64,000 nucleotides of DNA from G963663365 sp963663365 (GTDB lineage: Bacteria > Hinthialibacterota > Hinthialibacteria > Hinthialibacterales > G963663365), in the NCBI GenBank assembly GCA_963663365.2, contig CAXXIH010000008.1, positions 2,480,001 to 2,544,000 of the forward strand, in the 5' to 3' direction. A model generated the notes under the pieces. The model had not been told where the DNA came from, did not search any database, and saw only the letters and a list, made by a program, of their open reading frames with translations. Every line of letters begins with the position of its first letter. Position 1 is the stretch's first letter. Shown one piece after another: positions 7,804 to 17,203 of this stretch. A program made the position numbers and the translations under genes.

Positions 7804-8922
7804 ATGAAAGTTCTCGCGTTGGAGCCGTACTACGGAGGGAGCCACCGCGCCTTCCTGGATGGTTGGATCCGGCATAGTCGTCACAACTGGACCTTGCTCG
7901 ACTTGCCGGCCTATCACTGGAAATGGCGGATGAGGCACGGAGCCGTCACCCTGGCAGACAGTCTGCGAGGACGCAACGAGCAGAACGAGCAGTTCGATGT
8001 CCTCTTCTGCTCGGATATGCTCGACCTGCCCGGTTTCATCGGACATGCCCGTGGGGCAGTGGCTCACCTGCCTGCGATTGCCTATTTTCACGAGAGCCAA
8101 TTGACGTATCCGGTTCGCCATGTGGATGAGCGGGATCTCCATTTCGCCTTTACAAATCTCTCGACCGCGATTGCGGCCGATGCCGTCTGGTTCAATTCGG
8201 CCTTTCACCGGGAGGAATTTCTGCAGGCGGCCACCGATATGATAGGACGCATGCCGGCGGGGCTTCCTGACGGGATCGTCTCCCTCATCGGACAGAAGGC
8301 CCTCGTCGAACCTCCAGGAATCGAGCCAATTCCACGAGGCGAAAGACCGCCCGATGGTCCCCTTCGGATTCTCTGGGCGGCGCGATGGGAATACGACAAA
8401 TGTCCGGAGGATTTTTTTGCCGCACTAAAACTCCTGATGGAACGCAACATCGACTTCCGCTTGAGCGTCCTAGGGGAGCAATTCCGCACGGTTCCCCCAG
8501 TCTTCGAGCAGGCCAAGACGCGTCTTCACAGTCGAATCGACCATTGGGGGTATCAGGAGTCCCGTGCAGATTATGTTCGCTGCCTGCAGGAAGCCGACGT
8601 GGTCGTCTCGACGGCAATCCACGAGTTCTTCGGTCTGAGTGTAATCGAGGCGATTTCTGCCGGCGCAAGACCGCTTCTGCCTCGTCGATTGGCCTATCCC
8701 GAGATTCTCGAGCCGCTCGGGCACGACGGCGCAGCGTTCTTCTACGATGGGACCGTTCAGGGGCTGGCCGATCAACTGGAGAAAGCAGCTAATCGAAAAC
8801 TCGAGAACTGCTTGAGCAAAAGTCATGTCAGATGCGTTGCCGAGCGATTCTTCTGGAATCGTCGAGCGCCTGAAATGGACGAACAACTGGAAGAAGCCAC
8901 AAGCCGAATCAGCAAGGGGTGA
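7804..8922 (+). CDS. tRNA-queuosine mannosyltransferase-like glycosyltransferase (DUF3524 / QTMAN family)
   Basis: A 372-residue GT-B type enzyme. The N-terminus MKVLALEPYYGGSHRAFLDG and the following WTLLDLPAYHWKWRMRHGA match the DUF3524 N-terminal domain. The eukaryotic member (GTDC1/QTMAN) attaches mannose to queuosine at position 34 of tRNA-Asp. The C-terminal half has the GT4-like donor site, with WAARWEYDKCPEDFF near residues 193-207, and STAIHEFFGLSVIEAISAG near 273-291 with the family's E-x7-E-like pattern. In bacteria the acceptor is not established to my knowledge, so queuosine glycosylation is inferred from family membership. No other queuosine gene lies in the window. The ATG at 7804 is the first Met of the conserved domain. 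It lies 93 bases from the divergently transcribed VanZ-like gene. Confidence 0.85.
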   Translation: MKVLALEPYYGGSHRAFLDGWIRHSRHNWTLLDLPAYHWKWRMRHGAVTLADSLRGRNEQNEQFDVLFCSDMLDLPGFIGHARGAVAHLPAIAYFHESQLTYPVRHVDERDLHFAFTNLSTAIAADAVWFNSAFHREEFLQAATDMIGRMPAGLPDGIVSLIGQKALVEPPGIEPIPRGERPPDGPLRILWAARWEYDKCPEDFFAALKLLMERNIDFRLSVLGEQFRTVPPVFEQAKTRLHSRIDHWGYQESRADYVRCLQEADVVVSTAIHEFFGLSVIEAISAGARPLLPRRLAYPEILEPLGHDGAAFFYDGTVQGLADQLEKAANRKLENCLSKSHVRCVAERFFWNRRAPEMDEQLEEATSRISKG

Positions 8923-8956
8923 CACTCACATCTCGCGGGAAATCGAAAATGCCGAC

Positions 8957-9880
8957 TCAGACAACAGCACCTTCCGCGATCGGAACAGCCCGCTTGACGA
9001 GGCGGACTTCGTTGCCCTTTTCGTTGTAGAGGACTTCATCCATAAAGGTCTGTATCAGTGAGAGACCCCGTCGCCCCACAGGTTCCAGGGCGCCGGGCTC
9101 GTTGAGGTCGGGGACCTCGCTCAAATCGAAGCCGTTTCCTTCATCCCGAATCAGGAAGCGAGCCTCCTTGGGAGTCATGTGGATCTCGACATGCACGCGT
9201 CGGTTGCGATAAGGATCCTCATTGGCCCGCTTCTCGACGACGCTCAGATCACCCTCCTGAATCAGCTCGTGTTCAACCTCTTGAACCTGCTCCTTGGAGA
9301 TCTCCAGGTTGCCGTGGAAGATTGCATTGAGGACGGCTTCCTTGACCGCAACACCGACCTGGAGCCGGCCCGTGAAGTCGACCAGTCCCATACCACTGAC
9401 CATTTGCTGAATCAGATCGACCAGGGGATCGACGAGAGCCGGGTCGTTGTCGAGCGTGAATACGAACTGCGTATCGTCGAGACACGTGATCAATTTCGCG
9501 TGGCAACGGTCGGCTCTGGCAAGCGTCAAGACTTCCTTGGCAGTATCGGGAAGTTTGTCTGCCAGTCGTGATTTGGGAACGTAACTGGCAGCGCCCTTCT
9601 CGAGTGCTTCGATGGAAAGGGACTCGCTCCCGTAGGCTGTCATCAGGATGATGGGAATGGCAGGAAAATGCCTGCGCACACTCGTGACGAGCTCGAGCCC
9701 GTTCATCTCCGGCATGGTGAGATCCGTAACCACCAGATCGGGCGACACGTCCTTGAGACGTGCCATGGCCTCCACCCCATTCACGGCATAATCGACCGTA
9801 CACTCGAATCTGCGTTCAAGCAATTCGCCCACAAGACGCCGATCGACCGCCGAGTCGTCCACGACGAGAATTGAAGTCAT
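8957..9880 (-). CDS. response regulator with C-terminal HATPase (anti-sigma-like kinase) domain
   Basis: A 307-residue fusion. Residues 1-120 form a receiver domain with the acidic pair D8-D9, phosphoacceptor D53 (VVTDLTMPEMNG), a Thr in LMTAYG and the conserved Lys in YVPKSRL. Residues about 165-295 form a GHKL ATPase of the RsbW/SpoIIAB type, with an N-box (EAVLNAIFHGN) and G1 box (RDEGNGFD). There is no HisKA dimerisation domain, so this is not a classical histidine kinase. Phosphorylation by a distant kinase probably controls the ATPase/anti-sigma activity, as in partner-switching systems. The lone receiver gene at 10022-10423 lies 141 bases upstream on the same strand and is probably part of the same transcription unit. 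The ATG at 9880 starts the receiver fold precisely. Confidence 0.85.
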   Translation of the reverse strand: MTSILVVDDSAVDRRLVGELLERRFECTVDYAVNGVEAMARLKDVSPDLVVTDLTMPEMNGLELVTSVRRHFPAIPIILMTAYGSESLSIEALEKGAASYVPKSRLADKLPDTAKEVLTLARADRCHAKLITCLDDTQFVFTLDNDPALVDPLVDLIQQMVSGMGLVDFTGRLQVGVAVKEAVLNAIFHGNLEISKEQVQEVEHELIQEGDLSVVEKRANEDPYRNRRVHVEIHMTPKEARFLIRDEGNGFDLSEVPDLNEPGALEPVGRRGLSLIQTFMDEVLYNEKGNEVRLVKRAVPIAEGAVV

Positions 9881-10021
9881 CGCTGATCCCCCTTCGCCAA
9901 AGCCTTATGGCCCGTTGGATGAATGCACTGCATGCAAACATCAAGATCACCGCTGGAAGTTTACCGAATCCTTGCAGGCGGGGCCATACCCCGCTGATGG
10001 CCAAGGTGGGGTAACGTTGCC

Positions 10022-10423
10022 TCATCCCCCACGATGCTCTCCGGAAACCTCTAAGCAGGAAAGGACTTGCGCCAGCTTGCCTGGATCCAGATCCTGCTTG
10101 AACAGACACGCCAGCGCGCCTTCTCGTTCAGCTTCTTCAGCAATCTCGCCCATAGCAGCCCCCGTCATCAATACGACAGGCAGTTTGGGAAACCTCTTAC
10201 GCACACGTCGTAGCGTCTCCGTACCCCAACTATCAGGCAGGCTCATATCGAGAAGCACCAAGTCAAATTCCTGCGACTCGAGCTGGCGTATCCCCAGGGC
10301 AAGCATGCCTGCATGAACGAGTTCGACTCCGCCGCGAATCTCATTTAGCAAAGACTGGACCAGTTCGGCATCATCCGGATCGTCTTCAACCAAGAGGATC
10401 CTCAGCCGTTTGGGGGGCATCAC
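10022..10423 (-). CDS. single-domain response regulator receiver protein
   Basis: A 133-residue CheY-like protein: acidic pair in LLVEDDPDDAELV, phosphoacceptor Asp in LVLLDMSLPDSWG (about residue 59), Thr in VVLMTGAA and Lys in CLFKQDLDP. It has no output domain and would work by phosphoryl transfer or protein contact. The VEDDPDDAELV start resembles receivers linked to phytochrome-like kinases and Rcp1. It lies directly upstream of the receiver-HATPase gene on the same strand. No kinase is encoded nearby, so both receivers take signal from elsewhere. The start ATG could be either of the two adjacent Met codons. Confidence 0.85.
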   Translation of the reverse strand: MMPPKRLRILLVEDDPDDAELVQSLLNEIRGGVELVHAGMLALGIRQLESQEFDLVLLDMSLPDSWGTETLRRVRKRFPKLPVVLMTGAAMGEIAEEAEREGALACLFKQDLDPGKLAQVLSCLEVSGEHRGG

Positions 10424-10622
10424 GGCCTCCCCCGGCTCATCACGACCGGCGCCATCGTTTGTAGCCTCCCAATTGGAGGGGCAAGTGTGCGGGAATGGGG
10501 TGGAGTGTGATCGAGCGGGATCACAGACAGCATGCTACATCATAGTAGGGATGAAACCAAGAACGTAACGGAGCTTGTGCTCCGACGGGCAGGAACCAAG
10601 ATCATTTTGCGAGGCCAACCCA

Positions 10623-10844
10623 ATGACCTCACCGCGTCGCCCTCCACGCACCCTATCCAAATCCGAGGCCGAACGATGCAAATCGCGCCTCCGGAACACT
10701 CAGGCTAAACGCGATCGAGCTCGTATCCAGAAGATCCGCCGTCAGAATCACTGGAACCGATTGGGCGTTCAACTGCGCGGTGCAGCCCTGTTCACGGGGA
10801 TTGTCACCTTCTTCACGTGGATCTACTGGATGGCAATCCACTAG
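10623..10844 (+). CDS. small basic single-pass membrane protein
   Basis: A 73-residue hypothetical protein. Its first 45 residues are rich in Arg/Lys (SKSEAERCKSRLRNTQAK) and the C-terminus is a hydrophobic helix (LFTGIVTFFTWIYWMAI). This pattern suggests a tail-anchored protein that may bind nucleic acid or another acidic partner; that is inference from composition. The ATG at 10623 was preferred over a start at 10575 because a GAGG lies about 10 bases before it and the upstream residues add nothing plausible. I do not recognise a family. It sits between divergent and convergent neighbours and is not obviously in an operon. Confidence 0.5.
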   Translation: MTSPRRPPRTLSKSEAERCKSRLRNTQAKRDRARIQKIRRQNHWNRLGVQLRGAALFTGIVTFFTWIYWMAIH

Positions 10845-10867
10845 GCGACGCGACTTCGATCGATCGT

Positions 10868-12283
10868 TCACGACCCTTTGGCCTTCGACCGCTTTGGCCA
10901 TCCAAAGCCTTTCTCGAGCCTGGTTGTCTTCATCGAGTAAAAGGGGTCTTGGTTCTCCTCGATCCAGCGATCCAAGTCGGCCGCCAAAGCACGTTGCGTA
11001 TCTGCGTAGCCAGCGTCATCAGCAAGGTTGACGAGTTCTTCGGGATCGTTGACCAGGTCGTAGAGTTCCTCGCCGTGATCGATGTACTTGTTGTATTTGA
11101 ACTCTGCCGTCCGGATCATGCGGATCGGATTGACCCAACGCTGTTTGCTGTAGTACTGGCCAATCACAAAATCTCGCTTAGGTGGATTGGGGATCCCGGT
11201 GAGAATTGGCTTCAGCGAAATTCCATCAGTCTCGATCGGCTCGAGTCCCGCGAAATCGCGAATCGTGGGAACGAGGTCGACGTTGACGGCATCGTAGTCG
11301 CAAATCCCTTTGTGGCCGATACCGCCGAACTTCTTCGGCACGCGGACCAAGAGCGGCACTCGCACCATATGTTCGTACATGAACGGGCCCTTGAAGATCA
11401 ACCGATGGTTCGTGTCCATGTCGCCATGATCGGAGCCGATCACAATAATGGTGTCGTCCCATAGTCCGGCCGCCTTGATCGCTTCCAACACACGGCCAAT
11501 GTGTTCGTCCACAAGTCGCACCTTTTCACGATAGAACTCGTGATAGGCCTGCCATATTTCGCGGTCCTGCTTCCAGATCAATCGCCCTTGATCTTTCGTC
11601 ATGAACTCCTTCTGACACTTTGGCTTCTTGTCCAGGTCTTCTTCGGACCACGAGGCGGAAAGTGGCGTGTCCGGATCCTTTCGCGGGTTCTTTCCTGGCC
11701 GGAAGTGGTAAACGTCATGAGGATCGAGATACGACACGACCAGACAGGCCGGGCCTTTCGCCACCTCGAGCCTGTTGAGATACTCGACCGCGCTGTTCGT
11801 CACGTCCGGGTCGCGCAGCTTTCGGTTTTCCGTTTCCCATCCGCCGTAGCCGATTGGGTCCCTTCCGAGATGCCACTTGCCGAAATAGCCCGTCTGATAG
11901 CCGGCCTGTTGCAGCATGGAACCGAAACTGGGCAACGGGAGGTCTTCTCCCCCGGCCGCACCAATGTTGCCCATCACACCAGTCTTCGTTGGATACAGCC
12001 CCGTCATCATCGAAGACCGGCTGGGCGAGCACTGGGGCGTTGTGCAGAAGGCGCGGTCGAAGCTCACAGCGTCGGCCGCAAAGCTGTCCAGATGGGGGGT
12101 TTGGAAGAAGGAATCGACCAGTCCCAGGGCCTGCCAGTGTTGCTGGTCGGACATGATGTAGACAATGTTCGGGCGCTCCCGGCGCGGAGAAGTCGCCGCC
12201 CAGGAACTCGCAGAGCATAGGGCGGCGGACGAGCCGATCGCTTGGCTGAGGAAGGTCCTTCGTGGGAATGGTCGATCTGCCAT
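10868..12283 (-). CDS. Tat-exported sulfatase (formylglycine-dependent)
   Basis: A 471-residue sulfatase that hydrolyses sulfate esters, presumably on polysaccharides, in the periplasm. The N-terminus RRTFLSQAIGSSAALCSASSWAA is a Tat-type signal. The metal site begins at D46 (VYIMSDQQHW). The C-x-P-S-R motif is CSPSR at residues 85-89, with Cys85 converted to formylglycine by an FGE-type enzyme. Further metal ligands lie in GSDHGDMDTNHR near residue 277. Length and domain order are normal for the family (type I, S1). It is divergent from the hydrolase at 12520. Substrate specificity cannot be read from sequence, but the neighbourhood (glycosidase, sialidase, oxidoreductase) points to a complex glycan. 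Confidence 0.9.
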   Translation of the reverse strand: MADRPFPRRTFLSQAIGSSAALCSASSWAATSPRRERPNIVYIMSDQQHWQALGLVDSFFQTPHLDSFAADAVSFDRAFCTTPQCSPSRSSMMTGLYPTKTGVMGNIGAAGGEDLPLPSFGSMLQQAGYQTGYFGKWHLGRDPIGYGGWETENRKLRDPDVTNSAVEYLNRLEVAKGPACLVVSYLDPHDVYHFRPGKNPRKDPDTPLSASWSEEDLDKKPKCQKEFMTKDQGRLIWKQDREIWQAYHEFYREKVRLVDEHIGRVLEAIKAAGLWDDTIIVIGSDHGDMDTNHRLIFKGPFMYEHMVRVPLLVRVPKKFGGIGHKGICDYDAVNVDLVPTIRDFAGLEPIETDGISLKPILTGIPNPPKRDFVIGQYYSKQRWVNPIRMIRTAEFKYNKYIDHGEELYDLVNDPEELVNLADDAGYADTQRALAADLDRWIEENQDPFYSMKTTRLEKGFGWPKRSKAKGS

Positions 12284-12519
12284 GGTGTCAGCCCTTCTGT
12301 CCGAAAAGCGTCAAAAGCGGGGTTTTGCGTCTATTTGAAGCGTCGATCGGTCGGATTACAATAGGTCTCGGGGCAAGTTTGGTCGACCGGAACCCCTTTC
12401 GTCCGTTGGGGTTCCTGTTTTTCAATGCAAGGGCTTCCGTACGGAGCAGGTTGGCCAGCGATCAACGTTCGTCTCGAACGCCTGTCTTCACCTGTCCGAG
12501 TGACAAGAGCGATAGAGTC

Positions 12520-14001
12520 ATGCTACGTGCCATTCCCATCGGAATTTTTGCAGGGATTATGCTGGCTTTCGGAACCGTGGGTAACCATGGTTTCGCGCAG
12601 GATACGTCCGCTGCCGCGACGTCCTGGGCACCCATATCGCTCCATCCCGACAATCCTCATTACTTCTCTTGGCGAGATCGGCCGACCGTGCTCATCACTT
12701 CGGGCGAGCATTACGGAGCACTACTCAATCTGGACTTCGACTACCTCCGCTACTTCGATACGCTGGCCGAGGCCGGACTGAATCACACTCGCACGTTCTC
12801 CGGAATCTATCGGGAACTCCCCGACTCCTTCGGGATTACGGACAACCCGTTGGCCCCCAAGCCGCTCCAGTACATCTGTCCGTGGCTGCGAAGTGATCAG
12901 CCGGGGTACCGAGATGGTGGGAACAAGTATGATCTGACGAAATGGGATCCAGCCTACTTCCGCCGTCTTCACGATTTCATGAAGGCTGCACAGGAACGCG
13001 GAATCGTGGTGGAACTGACGCTGTTCTGCACGATGTACAAGGACGCGCTATGGGAAGTGTCTCCCCTCAATTCGGCCAATAACATCAACGGCGTCGGTAC
13101 CTGTCCCCGAGAGGAAGTCTTCGCCCTCAAGCACGACGACCTCACGAAAGTCCAACTCGCCTTCGTACGCAAGATCGTTGCAGAACTGAAGAACTTCGAC
13201 AATCTCTACTACGAGATCTGTAACGAACCCTATTTTCATGGTGTCACGCTCGAGTGGCAACACCGCATTGCCGACGAGATTGTGTTAGCCGAAAAGGGCT
13301 TCACCAACAAGCACTTGATCTCGCGGAACGTCGCCAACGGCAAGGCGCTAATCGAGAAACCTCATCCCCATATTTCGATTTTCAACTTCCACTACTGTGT
13401 GCCACCCGATGTCGTTGCCATGAACTACCACCTCGATCGGGTGATTGGCGAGAACGAAACGGGGTTTCGGGGCCACGACGATCTCCTGTACCGCACAGAA
13501 GCATGGGCATTCCTGCTGGCCGGTGGGGCGCTGTACAACAATCTCGACTACTCGTTCACGCCGGCTCACCCCGGCGGGACGTTCCTCGAGTACAAATCGC
13601 CGGGTGGTGGGAGTGCCGCGTTGCGCAAGCAACTCGGGATCCTCAAGGAGTTCATGGACGGCTTCGACTTCCTACGCATGAAACCGCAGCCAGATATCGT
13701 GAAGAGCAGCTCGCCAAAATTGACACACTATGCGCTGGCCGAGCCCGGTAAGGCTTACGCGATCTACCTTCACACCCCGCTGCCGAAGAAGCCGAAAGAC
13801 CTCGCAGTGTTGCGTTTGAAGGACGCGAAGGCGTCGGTTGTGTTGGATCTTCCTCCCGGGGATTACCACGCCGAATGGGTGAGTACGAAAAACGGGCTTG
13901 GTGACGCCCCCGAATCCTTCCGGCATGACGGGGGTTCGATCGAACTCACTTCGCCCGTCTTCTCCGACGACATTGCCTTGCGGATCCAGGCAAAAGAGTA
14001 G
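12520..14001 (+). CDS. exported glycoside hydrolase-like protein (clan GH-A type)
   Basis: A 493-residue protein with a cleavable signal peptide (LRAIPIGIFAGIMLAFGTVG, ending near AQ). The core reads like a TIM-barrel glycosidase: NHTRTFSGIYRELP early on, and EICNEPYFHG near residue 236, the Asn-Glu-Pro motif that supplies the acid/base in clan GH-A. A possible nucleophile Glu lies around residue 327 (YRTEAWAFLLAGGA). The C-terminal 100 residues look like a beta-sandwich. The ATG at 12520 was used because the signal peptide begins there; the frame is open back to 12262 but that extension has no protein character. It ends six bases from the convergent sialidase stop. The exact GH family is not certain. 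Confidence 0.75.
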   Translation: MLRAIPIGIFAGIMLAFGTVGNHGFAQDTSAAATSWAPISLHPDNPHYFSWRDRPTVLITSGEHYGALLNLDFDYLRYFDTLAEAGLNHTRTFSGIYRELPDSFGITDNPLAPKPLQYICPWLRSDQPGYRDGGNKYDLTKWDPAYFRRLHDFMKAAQERGIVVELTLFCTMYKDALWEVSPLNSANNINGVGTCPREEVFALKHDDLTKVQLAFVRKIVAELKNFDNLYYEICNEPYFHGVTLEWQHRIADEIVLAEKGFTNKHLISRNVANGKALIEKPHPHISIFNFHYCVPPDVVAMNYHLDRVIGENETGFRGHDDLLYRTEAWAFLLAGGALYNNLDYSFTPAHPGGTFLEYKSPGGGSAALRKQLGILKEFMDGFDFLRMKPQPDIVKSSSPKLTHYALAEPGKAYAIYLHTPLPKKPKDLAVLRLKDAKASVVLDLPPGDYHAEWVSTKNGLGDAPESFRHDGGSIELTSPVFSDDIALRIQAKE

Positions 14002-14007
14002 ACCGTC

Positions 14008-15628
14008 TCAGTCGCCGGCAGTCTCTGCCAACATGCGATCGATCTCCTCCATCTTGAACCGCGTGCTGACGACCGAGTGCTTCTTCGGGCCCGGTCGATA
14101 CTTGACATAGGTCGTCGCAACGATCGTCCCGTCTGGCAGGAGTTCCATACCAGGATAGCCGCAATCGCCGCCCGCGTTGCTGTGCAGGAGCTTGATGCGG
14201 CACTGCCCGGCTCGCCCTTTGCGGATATCGTCGTAGGTTCCGACCCAGGCGACGAAATGGCCACGTGTCGGGCTCCCAGGGGCCTGGTCCCGGAAAGCGA
14301 TCACCAGGCGACCGTCGGGAATGTAGACGCCCATGTGACGATCGCCGCTCAAACCCCAGGGAGTGTCAACCGGCTCGCTCCAGGTCTTGGCCTCGTCCTG
14401 GCTGAACATCATCAGACTGTTCCCCTTATGGGTATTCTCGCGCATGAGACAGCACAGTTCGTCGCCATCGGGTGACCGAAAAACGAAAGGCTCACACGGG
14501 GCCTTGCCGGGAACGTCCGCAACGAATTCCGGTTTTGACCAGCTCACACCGCCGTCCTTCGTGATGGTCTGCAGGACCTTCAACGGAAAGCGATCCTTGC
14601 CGTCCGGCCCCTTGTGGTACATGCCGAGATAACTCCCGTCTTTCAATTGGATCACGCTGCTGAACGTCATGACGCAGCGATAATCGTTGCCGAGCGGTGC
14701 CATCTCCTGCCAGCTCTTACCCCCCGTCCTCACTGACAATACGCGGCATGTCAGGTCGGGCGGAAAAGACCCACAGACGCTCCTGGCCCTTCGGATCGAC
14801 CATTCGATAAATACTGGGACAGTTCCAATGGTCGCGAAATCCCGCGGGAAGTCGCTCGTCCAACCGTGTCCATGTCCGCCCGCCGTCATCGCTACGAGCC
14901 ATGGGGCCGGCATGGCCACCGTGTCCCACACACCAAACGGCAAAGATGGTCTCACTGTCAGGCATGAGCACGGTTGTCGGGTGGCCCTGGTAGACCTCCT
15001 CCGTCCCCTCGGCGATGACCACCTGGCGAGAGCTGTCCTGAGAAAGATCGACGAGCGGAAGGCTTGGCGGATCGATCAGCGTGCCTTCAATCACGAAGGA
15101 CTCGAGCGTGATCCGATTTCGCCATGGACGAAAACCAATCGCCCGAACAGGGCCGTCCCAACCCTCCTTGCGGTAGATTTCCTTGCCGTCAACGAGAAAC
15201 TGCGTTGCCCCACTCTTGCGAATCACTTCCCAAGTGAACGCTCGGCCCGGTTGGATCACACCCTTCGCGTCATCGAGAAACTCGGTCCCGCTGCCGTACA
15301 GGGGCCCCTGAATGAACGGTGCCTTGTCTTTCCCGTCGAATCCGAAATGACTTTCGTCCATGACGAAGGTCGCAGCCGTATGCTCCAGACGCTCCAATGT
15401 CAGACGAGCGGTGATGTGGAAATCGCCGGCCCCGAGCCCCTTCTTGCTGTACAAGATACGTCCCGTGCCCTCTGCCGAAAGGCCACTTTCCGCGGCCTCC
15501 CAGGCCTCACCGACGTACCGGACAGCCGTGGCCGTACCGTCACTCACCACGGATTCCGTCTCTTCTGCAGGCACGGAAGAACAGAGGATACTGACAACAA
15601 AAACTGGGAACATCGGATGCGTTCGCAT
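14008..15628 (-). pseudogene. exported sialidase/BNR-repeat protein, single-base frameshift
   Basis: Signal peptide FPVFVVSILCSSVPAEE after MRTHPM (start at 15628). A concanavalin-like jelly-roll region follows (about residues 40-200: LTLERLEHTAATFVMDES, GKEIYRKEGW), then a sialidase propeller with Asp-box motifs (SDDGGRTW, TKDGGVSW, SQDEAKTWSEP). The reading frame breaks in a run of six C on the plus strand at 14720-14725. With five C the protein continues EDGGKSW, exactly the expected third Asp box, to give 539 residues. The span is one base over a multiple of three. This single homopolymer lesion could be a sequencing error. If real, the enzyme loses more than a third of the propeller. The likely role is hydrolysis of terminal acidic or other sugars. 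Confidence 0.8.
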
Positions 15629-15666
15629 TTGGATTTGCTTTCGTTTCTGGCGAGGTTGCCTTCTAA

Positions 15667-17061
15667 TCAGAGTTTCCAGCCTTCGCGATACTCCTCCTGG
15701 AGCATGGCGTTTGCCTGGTCGTTGTTCGTGAATCGGTCGGCCTTGGAATCCCAATTCAAGGGCTGGCCCGTGCGGATGGCAAGATTGCCGAGAAGGACAA
15801 ACTCCGTGATTCGCTCAGCCCAATCAAAGTTGCACCCGGCCGGCTCTCCGCCGCGGACAGCTTCGATCCACTCGCCCCACGTCCCAGGTCGCCGTGCAAG
15901 CGTCTTGGGCACATCGCGGAACTTCTTGCCCCGTTCGATCGGGTAGACCGTTGAACCGAGCATGACGCCTTCATCGCCAACATACATCGTGCCGGACGAG
16001 GGATACTGCATACCTTCCAGCGCTTTGGGCCGAGGCGGTTTCAGGCCACCGTCGTACCACACGAGCCGGACGGGGGGACGCCCGCCCTCTTCGGGGAAGT
16101 CGTAAGTTACGATCGAAGCAAGCGGCGCGGTCTCGTCGAAGAGCATCGAGGCCGACGCTTCGATCGTCTTCGGCTGCGTCAGGTTGAGCGCTCTGTACGG
16201 AGTGTTGATGTGGTGGCAGCCCATGTCGCCGAGAGCCCCAGTCCCGAAGTCCCACCATCCGCGGAAGTTCCAGGGGTGATACACGGCCCGACGTGGCTTT
16301 CGGTTCGATTTGACCTGCCTGAGGGCATAGTGACCTTCAGGCCACTCGGCCACAAAGGGGCGGAGGGGCGCCGGTCCCAGCCAAAGATCCCAGTCGAATG
16401 TGTCGGGAACCGGCTCTTGCCCTTCAGGACGTTCCATGCCCTGCGGCCAGAGAGGACGATTACTCCAAATGTGGACTTCACGGACCGTACCGATCGCTCC
16501 CGCCGCAATCAGCTCGCATGTCCTGCAAGCCGCATCGCTCGTGTTGGGCGAAGCGGTAACTTGAGTCGCCACGCCCTTCTCGCGAGCGACTCGAACCACT
16601 TTGCGAAGCTCTTCGACGGTCCGCGTAATCGGCTTGACACAGCAAAGGTGCTTCTTGGCAGCAAGGGCTTCCAGGCAGATGACCGCGTGGCTGTGATCGG
16701 GCGTACCCACGTAAACGGCGTCCACATCCTTCTCGGAAGCCAGCGCTTCGCGGTAGTCGCGATAGCGCCGTGCCTCGGGCCAGTTGTCGTAGGCCTTCTT
16801 CGCGTAGACATCGTCGACGTCGCAAAGCCCAACAACCTGGAAGCCGACTTTGTCGCAGGCCTTCAGCTGCCCAAATCCGACACCGCCGACCCCGATTCCC
16901 AACAGCGTCGGTTTCTCGCTCGGTGGCGTCTGCCCCGCTCCCAGAACGTGCCGCGGTACGATCGTCGCGGCCGTCGTCACGATCGCGGCGTCGCGCAGAA
17001 GCTGTCGACGAGTGAGGCCTTGCGCGATCGATCTGCGGCGTCCTTCGGGCTTATCCTGCAT
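15667..17061 (-). CDS. Gfo/Idh/MocA-family oxidoreductase with Tat signal
   Basis: A 464-residue NAD(P)-dependent sugar oxidoreductase, exported by Tat: RRQLLRDAAIVTTAATIVP after an N-terminal LTRRQ motif. The Rossmann fold has LGIGVGGVGFG and CDVDD. The family's EKP motif appears as VKPITRT (Glu replaced by Val), and GDMGCHHINTPYRAL marks the C-terminal substrate domain. The ATG at 17061 follows AGGAG seven bases upstream; a longer open frame to 17319 was rejected. Proteins of this subgroup are abundant in planctomycetes, usually beside sulfatases and glycosidases, and probably oxidise a carbohydrate. It lies 38 bases upstream of the sialidase start on the same strand, so the two are probably cotranscribed. 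Confidence 0.85.
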   Translation of the reverse strand: MQDKPEGRRRSIAQGLTRRQLLRDAAIVTTAATIVPRHVLGAGQTPPSEKPTLLGIGVGGVGFGQLKACDKVGFQVVGLCDVDDVYAKKAYDNWPEARRYRDYREALASEKDVDAVYVGTPDHSHAVICLEALAAKKHLCCVKPITRTVEELRKVVRVAREKGVATQVTASPNTSDAACRTCELIAAGAIGTVREVHIWSNRPLWPQGMERPEGQEPVPDTFDWDLWLGPAPLRPFVAEWPEGHYALRQVKSNRKPRRAVYHPWNFRGWWDFGTGALGDMGCHHINTPYRALNLTQPKTIEASASMLFDETAPLASIVTYDFPEEGGRPPVRLVWYDGGLKPPRPKALEGMQYPSSGTMYVGDEGVMLGSTVYPIERGKKFRDVPKTLARRPGTWGEWIEAVRGGEPAGCNFDWAERITEFVLLGNLAIRTGQPLNWDSKADRFTNNDQANAMLQEEYREGWKL

Positions 17062-17203
17062 GATCCCATCTCCTATGAAGAACCGAGGTGGACATGTCGT
17101 CTGACTACGTTTCCTGCCAGGATAAGGGGTAGCGAGGCGCTTGGCAAGAAACGAGCGTTCGGCCTGATGGGACAGGAAAACGCAACCAGTCGGTGGCGGC
17201 CTC

